A DNA stretch of 64,000 bases from Paulinella micropora (GCA_009731375.1 BJOX01000267.1:367900-431899), one strand, 5' to 3'; positions 10,452 through 21,813 are shown, numbered from the stretch's first letter. Notes: generated by a model from the letters alone, not told the origin. Numbers and translations are program-made.

Positions 10452-11385
10452 GTAACGCCTAGCTGTCTGTCTGTCTGTCTGTCTGCCAACACTAACCAAA
10501 ACAGCGCTGAAGAAATTGCCGCGGTACGCCTAGCTGTCTGCCTGTCTATCTGTCTGTCTGTCTGCCAACACCAACCAATACAGCGCTGAAGAACATGCCG
10601 CGATAACGCCTAGCTGTCTGCCTGTCTGTCTGTCTGTCTGCCAACACCAGCGCTGAAGAAATTGCCGCGTAACGCCTAGCTGTCTGCCTGTCTGTCTGTC
10701 TGTCTGCCAACACCAACCAATACAGCGCTGAAGACATTGCCGCGTAACGCCTAGTGCCTGTCTGTCTGTCTGTCTGCCAACACCAACCAAAACAGCGCTG
10801 AAGAACATGCCACGTAACGCCTAGCTGTCTGCTTGTCTGTCTGTCTGCGTAACGCCTAGCTGTCTGCTTGTCTGTCTGTCTGTCTGTCTGTCTGCCAACA
10901 CTAACCAAAACAGCGCTGAAGAATTGCCGCGGTACGCCTAGCTGTCTGTCTGTCTGTCTGCCAACACCAACCAATACAGCGCTGAAGAAATTGCCGAGTA
11001 ACGCCTGGCTGTCTGCCTGTCTGTCTGTCTGTCTGCCAACACTAACCAAAACAGCGCTGAAGAAATTGCCGCGGTACGCCTAGCTGTCTGTCTGTCTGTC
11101 TGTCTGCCAACACCAACCAATACAGCGCTGAAGAAATTGCCGAGTAACGCCTGGCTGTCTGCCTGTCTGTCTGTCTGTCTGCCAACACCAACCAATACAG
11201 CGCTGAAGAAATTGCCGCGTAACGCCTAGCTGTCTGCCTGTCTGTCTGTCTGTCTGCCAACACCAACCAAGACAGCGCTGAAGAAATTGCCGCATAACGC
11301 CTAGCTGTCTGCTTGTCTGTCTGTCTGTCTGTCTGTCTGCCAACACCAACCAATACAATGCTGAAGAACATGCCGCGGTACGCCT
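10422..11385 (+). repeat. Minisatellite of about 13 units made from an exon end and its donor site
   Basis: Thirteen units of about 65-117 bp contain CCAACACYAACCAAWACAGC, GCTGAAGAA, TTGCCGCGGTAACGCCTAGC and a (TGTC)n spacer. The first unit overlaps the end of the exon at 10341-10451, including its GT donor, so the array appears to be a tandem amplification of an exon-intron boundary. Later units vary at the donor (GCGGTACG, GCGTAACG). Confidence 0.8.
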
Positions 11386-11510
11386 GTCTGTCTATCTATC
11401 TATCTATCTATCTATCCATCTATCTGTCTATCTATCTATCTATCTATCTATCTGTCTATCTGTCTATCTATCTATCCCTCCCCCCCCCCTTCTCATCCTT
11501 CTCCTCTCTT
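11386..11510. repeat. (TATC)n microsatellite and polypyrimidine tract
   Basis: TATC/TGTC repeats pass into a C- and T-rich tract leading to an acceptor at 11517. Confidence 0.8.
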
Positions 11511-11517
11511 TTTGTAG

Positions 11518-11574
11518 GTTCTGCAGTATTTGACATCCTCCATGATGTCCCTGATTTAATGCGCTTCACCGCCC
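11518..11574 (+). CDS. Putative host exon, cut by assembly gap
   Basis: After a strong polypyrimidine tract and TTTTTGTAG, one frame reads SAVFDILHDVPDLMRFTA up to a 486-base gap (11575-12060). The frame needs a phase other than zero, so it does not join the exon at 10341 directly. Function unknown. Confidence 0.4.
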
Positions 11575-12060
11575 NNNNNNNNNNNNNNNNNNNNNNNNNN
11601 NNNNNNNNNNNNNNNNNNNNNNNNNNNNNNNNNNNNNNNNNNNNNNNNNNNNNNNNNNNNNNNNNNNNNNNNNNNNNNNNNNNNNNNNNNNNNNNNNNNN
11701 NNNNNNNNNNNNNNNNNNNNNNNNNNNNNNNNNNNNNNNNNNNNNNNNNNNNNNNNNNNNNNNNNNNNNNNNNNNNNNNNNNNNNNNNNNNNNNNNNNNN
11801 NNNNNNNNNNNNNNNNNNNNNNNNNNNNNNNNNNNNNNNNNNNNNNNNNNNNNNNNNNNNNNNNNNNNNNNNNNNNNNNNNNNNNNNNNNNNNNNNNNNN
11901 NNNNNNNNNNNNNNNNNNNNNNNNNNNNNNNNNNNNNNNNNNNNNNNNNNNNNNNNNNNNNNNNNNNNNNNNNNNNNNNNNNNNNNNNNNNNNNNNNNNN
12001 NNNNNNNNNNNNNNNNNNNNNNNNNNNNNNNNNNNNNNNNNNNNNNNNNNNNNNNNNNNN

Positions 12061-13006
12061 AAAAAAAAGCAAACAAACAAAATGGACAAACCAGCAGATT
12101 AGGTCGGGACCCTGACATTTTTTTTTTTCTTTGTTCAAATTTGTTTTAACTATTTTATAGAATCAGTAGTCATACACGGGGACTGTTTTTCACATTTATT
12201 TTTGTTGTGTACAGTCATCCCTGTATATGCAACCAAAAAGCTACCAACAGCATTGCATAAATACACATATTTCTACATCCATACAAACGGTACGAATGTA
12301 GATATAACTATCACCCGCCATGAAAGATTACGCTTAACAACTCGCTACTATGTTCAGATATCAGGAACGCTGTCATACTGTATGTATAAGAGGCATATAC
12401 GTATGAGTTGCCATGCGCCAGACACTACTAAATAGGCGCCACAACGAAAATAATTGTATTGAACAGATAAGCGAAGAAGGGGGGGAACAAATGCAGGGAG
12501 AAAATGCATCTCCTGCGCAAATGTTCTGCCATATCACTGGCGACAATACAAGTGGGGAAAATGATGTTAGAGTCGATCTCTTGTATCTGTCTCTCTGCCA
12601 ATACTATCGATGTGAATTTTTTGGAAGCTCAGGACAAGGTCTTTCAAATGACATGCTTAGCATTTTCCTGGTCAAAATCGAGAAAAATTAATCAAAATTC
12701 GACGGATTGGCAATTTCAAAATACCGAACGCATTCTAGCGAACTACTCGTTCCAACTATGGACTGATTTTTCTCTATCCATGCTTGAGGTGCGAAAATGC
12801 CAAGTACGTCCTTGGAAAGCCCTTGTCCCAAACTTTCAGAGTGACTCCCGAAATGTCCAGCCAAAAATGATAGTATTGTGTTGAGAGAAAAAAAATGTTG
12901 AGAGAAAAAAATAGAGTTTTCCCACTGGCATGTCATCAAGGACATCGAGAACATCTCTCCCCCTCCTCACGCCGATTCCTATCGCTCATGTCGCGTCCGT
13001 CATACA

Positions 13007-13044
<38 letters not shown>

Positions 13045-13915
13045 CCATTTGCTATTATTATTATGTACCGTTTATGTACCGTTTGGTAGAAGTAAGCATT
13101 AATAAATGAATATTTAGTCATTAATCATATAATAAATGCGATATTCTATCTTCCAATGGCTGTTTAGTCCATTAATATATCTTTTATCAACGATATGAAG
13201 ACTGAGGAATACCTAAAGTAGGGACTCCGTAATCTCCAGACCCAAGGATAACCGACAGAGTCGGACCGGACTCGGGAACCGTGACGGTAAGCCTTCAGTA
13301 TTGCAATTGATATTAATAGTATATACCGTGGCAGGGTGTGCCGGCATCATATTGAATCCCTTCTCCCCCCCGAGCGCGCTCACCCCTACTAGTGCGCGCG
13401 AGTAGGAGCAGAGTGACAAGATCACAGAAGCTAACATAGTTCAAGAAGGAAAACGAATAAGACGACAGGCACAACAACAACCACCACAAGCACAACAACC
13501 ACCATCACGACCGCATGGTAAACTAAAACGAAAAGAAAAAGTAGTTGAGGTTCCGAGGAACTAGAGGGAGTGAGAGTGAGAGTTCTTGCAAGAGTGTGGG
13601 GAGATGAGTGCAGAGAAGACATATGGAGAGGGCTGGGAGAATAAAGTGCGCACAGGCATAGTGAAGCAGAAGTGTGCCCCCAAAGAGGTTAAAAGTCAGA
13701 AAAAAAACCTAAGCCATCTCACTTTGTTCAATTTGAGGACAGACTAGAGAAGATGCTAGACTCTGAGATCAATAAGTACTAGGTAAGTGAGGGGGAGTCC
13801 GTATTGCCTGCTGGAGAGTTGGAGAGTGCTATGTTATGTTATGACAGATGCATGAATGAACTAAATGAGCTTTTGCTTTATTTTAACATTCGTGTACCTA
13901 AGAGCAGGGATTGAC
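12061..13915. other. Non-coding or unrecognised host sequence
   Basis: No convincing gene is seen. The stretch includes a TA microsatellite (about 13010-13040), a near-duplicated GTTGAGAGAAAAAAA motif around 12880-12910, and sequence just before 13916 that may be the degraded 5' part of the copia element. Short open frames of 60-130 codons lack recognisable domains. Confidence 0.4.
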
Positions 13916-14816
13916 AGCGAAAGAGTTGTTAGAGGGCATGAAGAAAGAGATTCAATCTCTTCAGGACTTTAAGACATATACTTGGGTTAACTATAGCGAA
14001 GCCAAAAACGCTGGTGTTAACAAGATAGTTAGGCTCACATGTGTTTACAAAGTAAAGATAGACGAGAACGGAAGGAAGTTTGTTATCTAGATTAGCTTTA
14101 AGAGGAGACATGTTAGAGCCAGGAGTTAGTTTCAACCCTGAGCAATTGTTTGCCCCTTGTGCCTCACATCGCTCACTGCTCATGCTTGCCAAACTAACTG
14201 CCTGGCATGGTAATAAGCTTTACGGAATCGATTTCAAATACCCACCTGATGCTATGGATAGAGAGGGCAAAGAGGGGACGATATTGCGTGTTGATGTAGC
14301 GTTATATGGTACGCCTCAGGCAGGCAGAAGGTGGTATGACATACTAGCCCCTAAGTTAGTAAAGATAGGATTTAGGTTGTTAGACTCCGACTTATGCATG
14401 TTCGTAGAGAAAGACAAACCTATAAGAGAAGCGATAATGGGAGTATTTCACGTGGATGATTTGATATTTTCCTCACCTAACAAAGAAGCTTATGATAAAT
14501 TCGCGTCTGCGTTAGAACGGTACTACCCACTCAAAAGGCTAGGAGTTGCGAGAGAATTCAAAAATCTAGAGATAGTGCATGAGAAAGGCAGAATCGTTTT
14601 GCACCAGAGAAAGAACCAATTACAAATTTTACGTGAGACAGGATATGCAAATTCTCGCCCGATCAGTACCCTAGCGGTAGACCAAACCGGAAGCAATGTC
14701 GGAAGATGCTGCTTTGCGCAAAATGTCTATTCCGATTATAGTAGGCAGTTTGCTTTACTTAGCCAAAATGACAAGACCAGATATCGAACAAGCTCTTAAT
14801 GCTGCAAGACGGCGAT
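13916..14816 (+). pseudogene. Ty1/copia reverse transcriptase fragment, broken
   Basis: Three successive frames match the copia-type polymerase order. At about 13920-14088 a frame reads the entry block (FKTYTWV ... VYKVKIDENGRKF) and hits a TAG. The frame from about 14080 carries the FAP-like block, YGTPQAGRRWY and the catalytic HVDDLIFS motif (the Y/FVDD box). A third frame near 14695-14816 reads GSLLYLAKMTRPDIEQALNAA, the conserved segment that follows the catalytic domain. The internal stop and frame changes show a dead copy. Integrase and gag are not recognisable upstream and RNase H is missing downstream. Confidence 0.8.
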
Positions 14817-15000
14817 GAACATGACAGCGATGAGCTACGCAAAGAAGTGGATTAGCCCTCTGAGGCCACGCGGTGGCCGGTGGCAAGGATTCCTGATATT
14901 TCTGGTGGCTAGTGGCGGGAATCGTAAGACAATCTTATTTTACCGCATACAGCTCGCTTTTCTTTCTTTCACTTGTTTCCTCACACCCCTAACGTTTTTA

Positions 15001-15041
<41 letters not shown>

Positions 15042-15155
15042 AGCTTTTAGTGACTTTTTATACCCCTTACGGGAAGCGCTTGCAAATTTTTCATTTGCTT
15101 AAGAACTATCATAGTAAGACACTTAAGACGGTAGTTATAATATTGACAAATAACT
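14817..15155. other. Residual copia or host sequence
   Basis: This stretch between the broken reverse transcriptase and a purine tract contains a TA microsatellite (15004-15038). No RNase H frame is recognisable. Confidence 0.3.
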
Positions 15156-15166
15156 AAGGGGGAGGG
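15156..15166 (+). other. Polypurine tract, possible copia second-strand primer
   Basis: AAGGGGGAGGG lies downstream of the copia polymerase, where a polypurine tract next to a 3' LTR would be expected. I could not find a matching 5' LTR, so this is inference from position. Confidence 0.3.
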
Positions 15167-15447
15167 TTGGTCATTACTATTTCAATTTAATTCACCGTTA
15201 CTTAGGTAGTTGATTTGTCAATAGGCCGGACAGTCAACAATGCCAATGTTAACTGAATATGCGTAAGACGTGACCTGTACCTAAGTTAGTCAGTTTGTGA
15301 CGTGGAAGTCAAAGAGTCAGTTCTTTTATTATACAAGTTACTAAAGTGCGTTTCCATACTGCGTGATAGTCTTGCTAGGTAGCCCGGATAAATCCTGAAA
15401 GGGGTTGGTAAAAGTTCCACGATGGGTAGCTTCCCAAAGATTGTTGT

Positions 15448-15451
15448 TTAA
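15448..15451. other. TTAA target-site duplication, left
   Basis: TTAA directly precedes GTGCATG and is matched by TTAA at 18323-18326 directly after CATGCAC-type sequence. Duplication of TTAA is the hallmark of piggyBac insertion. Confidence 0.7.
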
Positions 15452-15460
15452 GTGCATGAC

Positions 15461-15497
15461 ATTGCCAATTGGTAATTTCGGTTACCAATTGGCAACG
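15461..15497. repeat. Subterminal hairpin of the piggyBac element
   Basis: ATTGCCAATTGGTAA is followed after a few bases by its inverted copy TTACCAATTGGCAA. The TTGCCAATTGG word recurs near the right end (18102-18113, and 18294-18308 with one change). These are candidate transposase binding sites. Confidence 0.6.
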
Positions 15498-15708
15498 TTT
15501 TTCAGTGACCTGTTTTTGAAGAATTATTTTACAGTTTTTCGGCTCAATAAAACACAATTGATGACTGATCCGGCTTTCCCAAAATCGTAGCAATCGTTGC
15601 GTGAAATTTGTCCACCTTTTCCGTGTGCAGAAGTAGAGAAATGGGCCTTTTCCTGACCCACCCTATTTTTTTTCAAAATTGCCTTTTTGCATCACTTTTC
15701 TCAAAGTC

Positions 15709-18078
15709 ATGGAGGTAGGGAGTCTCGTTTCGGCCCCTGCTGTGAAGCTAGGAAAGGCTTGGGCAAAGAGAAAATTTGGGGAAGCTGTCTACCAAGACAT
15801 AAGGCTTGTGTGAACACTGAAGGAAGCAGAAACAAAGTATGCGAAGGCTTTAGTGACTCTTGACTTTGACGAGAAAGACTATTTCTTCAAGACTGGGATC
15901 TGAGACAAGAACAGAAGCATGCAGTGAATGGTTTCAAATGTATTGATGGTGATATGAAAGAGGTAGTAGTGCAGTTTTCAGATGACGAAGAAGCCACTGA
16001 AGAAGATCGTCCTGAACAGAAGTCTGGGGACATGAATGAGATGGAGTCGGAAGAGCTAGAGGAAGAGGAAGAGGAAGAGGAAGGAGGAGAAGAGGAGGAT
16101 CACTCTGGTTACAACACATGCCCTTACTCAGACGCTCAAGTACAAAAGGAGGAACAGAAACAGGTTTCATGTGGGAATTGAAGGAACAGTTGGTAGACTG
16201 GAGTGCAGATCGACCTGTGTTTGCTCCTAAAACTAGGCTGGAGAATGCTGCAACAGCCGACCCCCTTGCGTATGTTTTCTTCTTTCTCTGCTCTTTTGTT
16301 TTTATGCTCTATTTCCAGTGCAGTGCAATATGCCCATGTGTTGTGCTTGTGTTTCATGTTGTCCAAACGTGTCGACATGCATTACATTCAGAGAACCCAA
16401 GACCGTACAACTTCATTCTGTCATAATGTTTTTTTACTGTTTTCATCACTGTCTCTTGCTCACGGTTTTACCTGCACCTCTAACTTCCGGTTGCAATTTT
16501 TTTATGCAATGTGTGTGCAGACATTTCATGCACTTTATGCCACCAAAGGCAGTGTCTCGTATTATTGAGTTTACCAATGCTGCCCTCGCAAAGTTGAAGC
16601 AGCCTCACCTAGCAAAACCCATCGATCAGGACGACTTTGCTGTCTTTTTGGGGTTGTTGATCAAAATTTCCCAGCTTGATAGGGGCAGGCGTCGAGCCCA
16701 CTGGACCCCCTCAGACGAAATGGGAATGGATGGCCTGCCCGGTGACGGCTTTGGAAGGTACATGTCTGCCAATCGATTTCAGTCCATTTTGCAGAACCTA
16801 TCAGCTGGCCCAGAAGCTACGGACGCAGATCCATTTTTGCCGGTTCGTTTTATGATGGAAGAAACTAATAAGCGGTTTGCTTGGGCCATCCAACCAGGTC
16901 CTACCATCACTGTCGACGAAAGTATGGGAAAGTGGACAGGGAAAGACATGCCAGGTCAGGTATATGTCCCTCGAAAACCAATTTCACTTGGGAGGGAATA
17001 TCATACGGCCTGCGACGTTGTTTCGGGCGTGTGTATTGCTTTAGAATGTGTGGAAGGTAAAGATCGTGATCGTGCAAAGGAAAAAGTGCAAGACTGGGGT
17101 GTAACCACTGCAACTACTTTGAAATTGGTCAAACCCTGGTATGGAACTGGCCGCCTGATAGTCGGGGACTCTTGGTTCGCGTCTGGTAAGACTGCACTTG
17201 CTCTCAAGGCTTTGGGTCTCGATTTTATTGGCATGGTCAAAACAGCGACTGCGAATTTTCCAAAAATCAAATTGTGGAAGGCCAGGGGAAACAACAAGGG
17301 TGATCTGGCCTCAGCTGTTTGTCAAAAGGATGGATTCAACCTCCTTGCTGTCAACCAGAATGACCACAACATGCAGCAAATAATTGCTATTCGGGGGTCT
17401 ACTTTGCCTGGTAAACCCAGGGAGGCACGGTTCAGCCAACAAAGCAAGTTCATTGCGAGGTGCGATATGGTGGCCCAGTATTACGAATCATTTAACGCGG
17501 TAGATCGCTTCAACTCTGTTCGCCACGGCACTTCATCCATGAATTTGAACGTCTCAGTAAGGCACTGGACTCAGGCCGACTTTCTCATCTTGATGGACTT
17601 TGTTATTGCCAACGCTTACTTGCACTACATGTATTTTTCTCACACACCCCAATCAATGTTTGTAAAAGGGAAAGACACCAGCAGGCCTGGGTTTTTCAAA
17701 AGTTTGGTGGCAGAAGCCTCGCTGAAGCACAAACAAGCAGCTGATATTGATTGGTCCATGCTTTCGCCGAGTTCGGAGAACCTCCGTGGCCTCGATGTCA
17801 ACGTTCCACACTCCGAAATGGCCATGTACAATTTCATGGAGATGGCAGATGCAAAGAATCGCAAGAGAGAGCTGGGCGATGCGTTCAATCAGGCAATAAC
17901 CAGGCCCAAACGCAGGCGTTGTCGTGTGTGTAAGTATGTGAAAGGAAGTTCTGCCCCGGTCTTGACGTCTTTCTATTGCAAAACATGCGGGCCCGAAATG
18001 GCGCTATGTGGCTCAAAGGGTCGGGGGTGTCACGCCTGGCATGTCAAGCATGGAGATCCAAAAAAAAAGAAGCGTTGA
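15709..18078 (+). CDS. piggyBac transposase, with intron and disrupted 5' part
   Basis: The core runs from 16521 to 18078 after a 251-bp intron (donor GTATGT at 16270, acceptor GTGTGCAG at 16520); the phase matches across the junction. The core carries the three acidic catalytic positions of the DDE piggyBac family, in TITVDESMGKW, LIVGDSWFASG and the aspartate of LILMDFVIANAYLHY. It ends in the Cys-rich C-terminal domain (CRVCKYV ... FYCKTCG ... GRGCHAWHVKHGD) that binds the transposon ends. Upstream an ATG at 15709 opens a plausible N-terminal exon and an acidic Glu-rich segment follows (15924-16181), as in other piggyBac proteins. This 5' part holds a TGA near 15811 and at least two frame changes, so the copy is probably inactive or fragmentarily spliced. 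Confidence 0.85.
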
Positions 18079-18322
18079 CTGTGAGGCAGTCTTTTGTAGT
18101 CGTTGCCAATTGGAAACAGCATTTTTGCAACCAGTTCTCCGACTGAGCGAGCAGACTCACCAGCCATCATATTAAACTTTTCTTTTAATTTTTTTCAAGT
18201 TTTGGGTCCGGTTTATTAATAATACAATAAATTTTTAACATTTTTTTTATATATTTTTTTATTTTTTACTGCTTCTGAAAGTAGTTAGTTTGCGTTGCCA
18301 ATCGGCAATCATGCACATGCAC

Positions 18323-18326
18323 TTAA
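18323..18326. other. TTAA target-site duplication, right
   Basis: Partner of the TTAA at 15448-15451. Confidence 0.7.
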
Positions 18327-18889
18327 ACATTGTACATCGTCACCTGTCATCTCGCTACCGATTAGTTGTTACGGGAATTCACTTGTGGAAATGATTCATT
18401 GTTATTAACGGGGGCCCTTACTACGTGACTCGGCGTCACGGTCCACTAGATCCACTTAAGTGGATCTAAATTTTATGAGTCAAAATAAAGAGGCGGTATT
18501 TTTAGTTTACTTTTACTCGATTGAGATCGCCGTTTACTTGCTAAGCAAGATTTATAGATAGATAGATAGATAGATAGATAGTATTCAGTCTTAATTCCTG
18601 TTTTGTTCTTGCCTCTTGCTTCTTGCTTCATGCTCCTCTTGCTTCTTTTTATTCTTCTCTGTTTGCTTCTTCTTTTATGATGTACCGAATTGTATTAATA
18701 GTAATAGACCAGAAACTTCCTCTTGCCTTTGCCTTAAACTTAATTGATTTACTTCAGTGAATCCCTGATCATCCATATTATTCGTCAGCGCGAAGACCAT
18801 TCATCTACCTAGACCTCTAACTAAGACCCTTAGATATGTGTAGACTATTTATGACATGAAATAAGGATCAATAATTATATTGCTTTTCC
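18327..18889. other. Host intergenic sequence with a 22-bp palindrome
   Basis: No gene is recognised. A perfect palindrome TAGATCCACTTAAGTGGATC(TA) occupies 18447-18468, and a GATA microsatellite lies at 18553-18580. Confidence 0.5.
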
Positions 18890-19077
18890 TTCTTGTTCTT
18901 CTTCTTGTTGTTGTTGTTGTTGTTGTTCTTCTTCTTCTTCTTCTTCTTCTTCTTCTTCTTCTTCTTCTTCTTCTTCTCTTCTTCTTCTTTTTCTTCTTCT
19001 TCTTCTTCTTCTTCTTCTTCTTCTTCTTCTTCTTCTTCTTCTTCTTCTTCTTCTTCTTCTTCTAGATAGATAGATAT

Positions 19078-19121
<44 letters not shown>

Positions 19122-19220
19122 CTTCTCGGAGCTCTCTCTCTCTCTCTCTCTCATACTACATGACATGCATACAAGCTATCTAGCTAGCTAGCTAGGTAGC
19201 TATCCATCTATCTATCTGTT
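18890..19220. repeat. (CTT)n, (GATA)n, (TC)n and (AGCT)n microsatellites
   Basis: CTT repeats run to about 19064, then GATA repeats to 19120 and short TC and AGCT-type tracts. Non-coding. Confidence 0.85.
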
Positions 19221-19558
19221 GTGGTGGCAGGTTTGAATTCACACTATATCACTTCCTACGACGACGCTCGCTACAATAACTGCTGACGACTCAGCTTTTC
19301 CTGATTTGACCGCAGATGATTGGCAATGATGACGATGGTTTTAGTGATAGTGGTGGTGCTGATGACGATGATGATTATGATGGTAATGATAACAGCCTTG
19401 GGCACATTTTCCGAAAATCATTCCAGCTTTCATCATTCTGCCCGAAATTTGAAAACAACTTCATTATCAAAAAGTCACATTGATTCCGTTTATCTCAGCT
19501 TGATCGTATTTTACGGCAAAGTTTTTCTTCAAATCGCTCTCATTCTGACCGTAGGTTG
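19221..19558. other. Host sequence, no gene recognised
   Basis: About 340 bp of mixed sequence with a GATGATG-rich patch at 19316-19390. No supported gene. Confidence 0.4.
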
Positions 19559-19574
19559 CAGTAATATATATATA

Positions 19575-19636
<62 letters not shown>

Positions 19637-19755
19637 CCTATTCTATTTTTTCAGCTTATCTCTCTCTCTCTATATATATATGTATATATAATATATATAC
19701 CTGTTTTATCTATGTGTGTGAAGGTTCCTTCGGAGAATGTCCAGTGTGAAGACAA

Positions 19756-19792
<37 letters not shown>

Positions 19793-19882
19793 CTCTCTCT
19801 CTCTAAATATATATATATATATATATATACCTGTTTTATCTATATGTGTGAAGGTTCCTTCGGAGAATGTCTATCTAACTAA

Positions 19883-19924
<42 letters not shown>

Positions 19925-20035
19925 CTCTCTCTCTATATATATATGTATATATATGTATATATATTTGTCTATCTATCTATCTGTCTGTTTTATCTATGGG
20001 AAGGTTCATTCGGAGAATGTCCAGTGCGAAGACAA

Positions 20036-20100
<65 letters not shown>

Positions 20101-20136
20101 CTCTCTCTATACATATATATATGTACATATATATCA
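19559..20136. repeat. Minisatellite of TA/TATC tracts and a GGTTCCTTCGGAGAATGTCC unit
   Basis: The unit GGTTCCTTCGGAGAATGTCC with flanking CTGTTTTATCTATGTGTGTG occurs at 19723, at 19853 (last two bases differ) and at 20003 (one change), separated by TATC and TA microsatellites. The same unit reappears at 44009 on the far side of the viral element, so the element sits inside this array. Confidence 0.8.
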
Positions 20137-21775
20137 TTTATGTTGGATAGACATGTCTATGTTGTATATTATAAAACAAGCATTAGAAACATAAAAAACC
20201 AACATAGGACACATCAAAAACAGACATTCAAATATATCAAAAACATAACTTTGTTTTACAAAAAACGACAAACTGAGCACAATAAGAGAGANNNNNNNNN
20301 NNNNNNNNNNNNNNNNNNNNNNNNNNNNNNNNNNNNNNNNNNNNNNNNNNNNNNNNNNNNNNNNNNNNNNNNNNNNNNNNNNNNNNNNNNNNNNNNNNNN
20401 NNNNNNNNNNNNNNNNNNNNNNNNNNNNNNNNNNNNNNNNNNNNNNNNNNNNNNNNNNNNNNNNNNNNNNNNNNNNNNNNNNNNNNNNNNNNNNNNNNNN
20501 NNNNNNNNNNNNNNNNNNNNNNNNNNNNNNNNNNNNNNNNNNNNNNNNNNNNNNNNNNNNNNNNNNNNNNNNNNNNNNNNNNNNNNNNNNNNNNNNNNNN
20601 NNNNNNNNNNNNNNNNNNNNNNNNNNNNNNNNNNNNNNNNNNNNNNNNNNNGGGGGGGGGAGATACACATGAACATACAAAAGAAAATTATTTTTTGCGA
20701 CACTGCGACAAAAAAGTGAAATTCTGTCGCAGAGGTTGCGACACTTTGACGAAAAAATGAAAAAATGTCGCAACAAAAAAGTGAAATTTTGTCGCATGGT
20801 CATATTCGCGGGGATTTCCTTTTTGACCAAAATTGGTGGCCATAACGATATTGTTTTTTTTTGCTTTCAGTGTGTCCTTAAAAACAAGGACGGTTAGAAG
20901 CGGTATTATGGCAAAATAGGCCTTCGTATCAACGGGGGTGGTAATCTTAGTGTAATACGTTATTAAAACAAGGACTGGTAGAAAGGTGGAGAGTAAGACG
21001 ACTTATAGTGAAATAAGGCTTGCTAGGTGTCCTTATTTTTTTCAATAAGTCCTTTTTTTTTCATTTTTTTATAAGATGCTCAGTTTATTGTTTCATTTTT
21101 TTCTCTAAAACGTGAAAAAGTTTTGAAAATGTCAAAAAAAATCAATTTTTTCAATGTTTTGGAGGCCAAGTTTTCCATCGGTTTATTACCCGCGATGAAT
21201 AGGAGAGCGTATTTCGCTGTTTTTGTAAATCAAGGGTACTTATGGAAACAAGGATCCGCCAACTCACAAGGACTTAGGCAATATGTGTAGGGGGCTTATT
21301 TCGTTGAAACGTCTTCATTTAAACTATCGGGGGATGAAATCCCCTATTCTCAAATGTAAGATTACCCCCCGCGGGGTAAATGGTATTATGGACAATAAGG
21401 GGGTGGGGGGGTCGGCCAACTTTTCCCAAAATAGGGGACTAAAATAGGGGACGTCCCCAAACACATAGTTAAACTCAGTCAAATGGGATTAAATCCTCTT
21501 TTATATACCATATTTTTATAATAATAATGTTAATAATAATAATAAGGAAGTAAGGATATGGGCGTGGGTAATATGGGCAGAGTTAGAATTACAATAAAAT
21601 ACCGCTTCTAGGGTGTCCTTAAAATTATAGGGGACTTAAAAAAAAATAAAGGACTTTAAGGACGGGGCAAAAAGAAGCAGTTGAAGGTGATTTACGTCAC
21701 CAGACATAACCGCGGGGCAAACAATACTGGAAGCGTCGGCGAAGCGGAATTGACGGAGGGGAGTTAATTTTAATT
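20137..21775 (+). repeat. Left terminal inverted repeat of the PLV (contains gap)
   Basis: 20652-21775 is nearly identical to the reverse complement of 42251-43420, ending inside at GGGGAGTTAATTTTAATT. 20137-20291 matches one arm of the palindrome at 43446-43847, and the rest of that palindrome should lie in the 360-N gap (20292-20651). The repeat contains copies of a TTTTTTGTTGCGACA/AAATTTCAC unit, of which the right copy has one more than the left. It holds no open frame of note. Confidence 0.9.
20147..20160. other. Tip palindrome ATAGACATGTCTAT (left)
   Basis: A perfect 14-bp palindrome lies 10 bp inside the outer left edge. It recurs at 43456-43469 and, mirrored, at 43824-43837. A relative with the centre TT instead of AT lies upstream of the recombinase gene (21788-21803). 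Confidence 0.7.
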
Positions 21776-21787
21776 CATATTAAAAAA

Positions 21788-21803
21788 AATAGACTTGTCT
21801 ATT
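21788..21803. promoter_or_regulatory. AATAGAC-TT-GTCTATT inverted repeat before the recombinase gene
   Basis: Perfect 7-bp arms flank two bases, 10 bp upstream of the ATG at 21814. It shares ATAGAC..GTCTAT with the element tips. It may be an operator through which the recombinase controls its own gene, or a recombination site. This is inference from sequence identity and position. Confidence 0.5.
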
Positions 21804-21813
21804 ATATACTACG

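Larger units (their letters stand above)
15452..18322 (+). mobile_element. piggyBac DNA transposon, 2871 bp
   Basis: The element is bounded by TTAA on both sides and has short imperfect inverted ends: GTGCATG then ATTGCCAATTGG on the left, and the reverse complement GTGCATG then ATTGCCGATTGG on the right. TTGCCAATTGG-like repeats also occur inside both ends (15461-15497 as a hairpin, and 18102-18113). It encodes one piggyBac transposase. The insertion lies just downstream of the dead copia element. The termini do not begin with the CCC/CCT seen in the classic insect element, so the ends are assigned from TTAA plus symmetry. Confidence 0.75.

Noticed and set aside
9026-10589. Long open frames across the gaps at 9145-10285
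   Set aside because: They consist mostly of Ns; real sequence on either side is retroposon, poly-T and minisatellite.
10440-11385. A CRISPR-like array because of regularly spaced repeats
   Set aside because: The 'spacers' are TGTC microsatellite and nearly identical to each other; the unit is a minisatellite in a eukaryotic intron.
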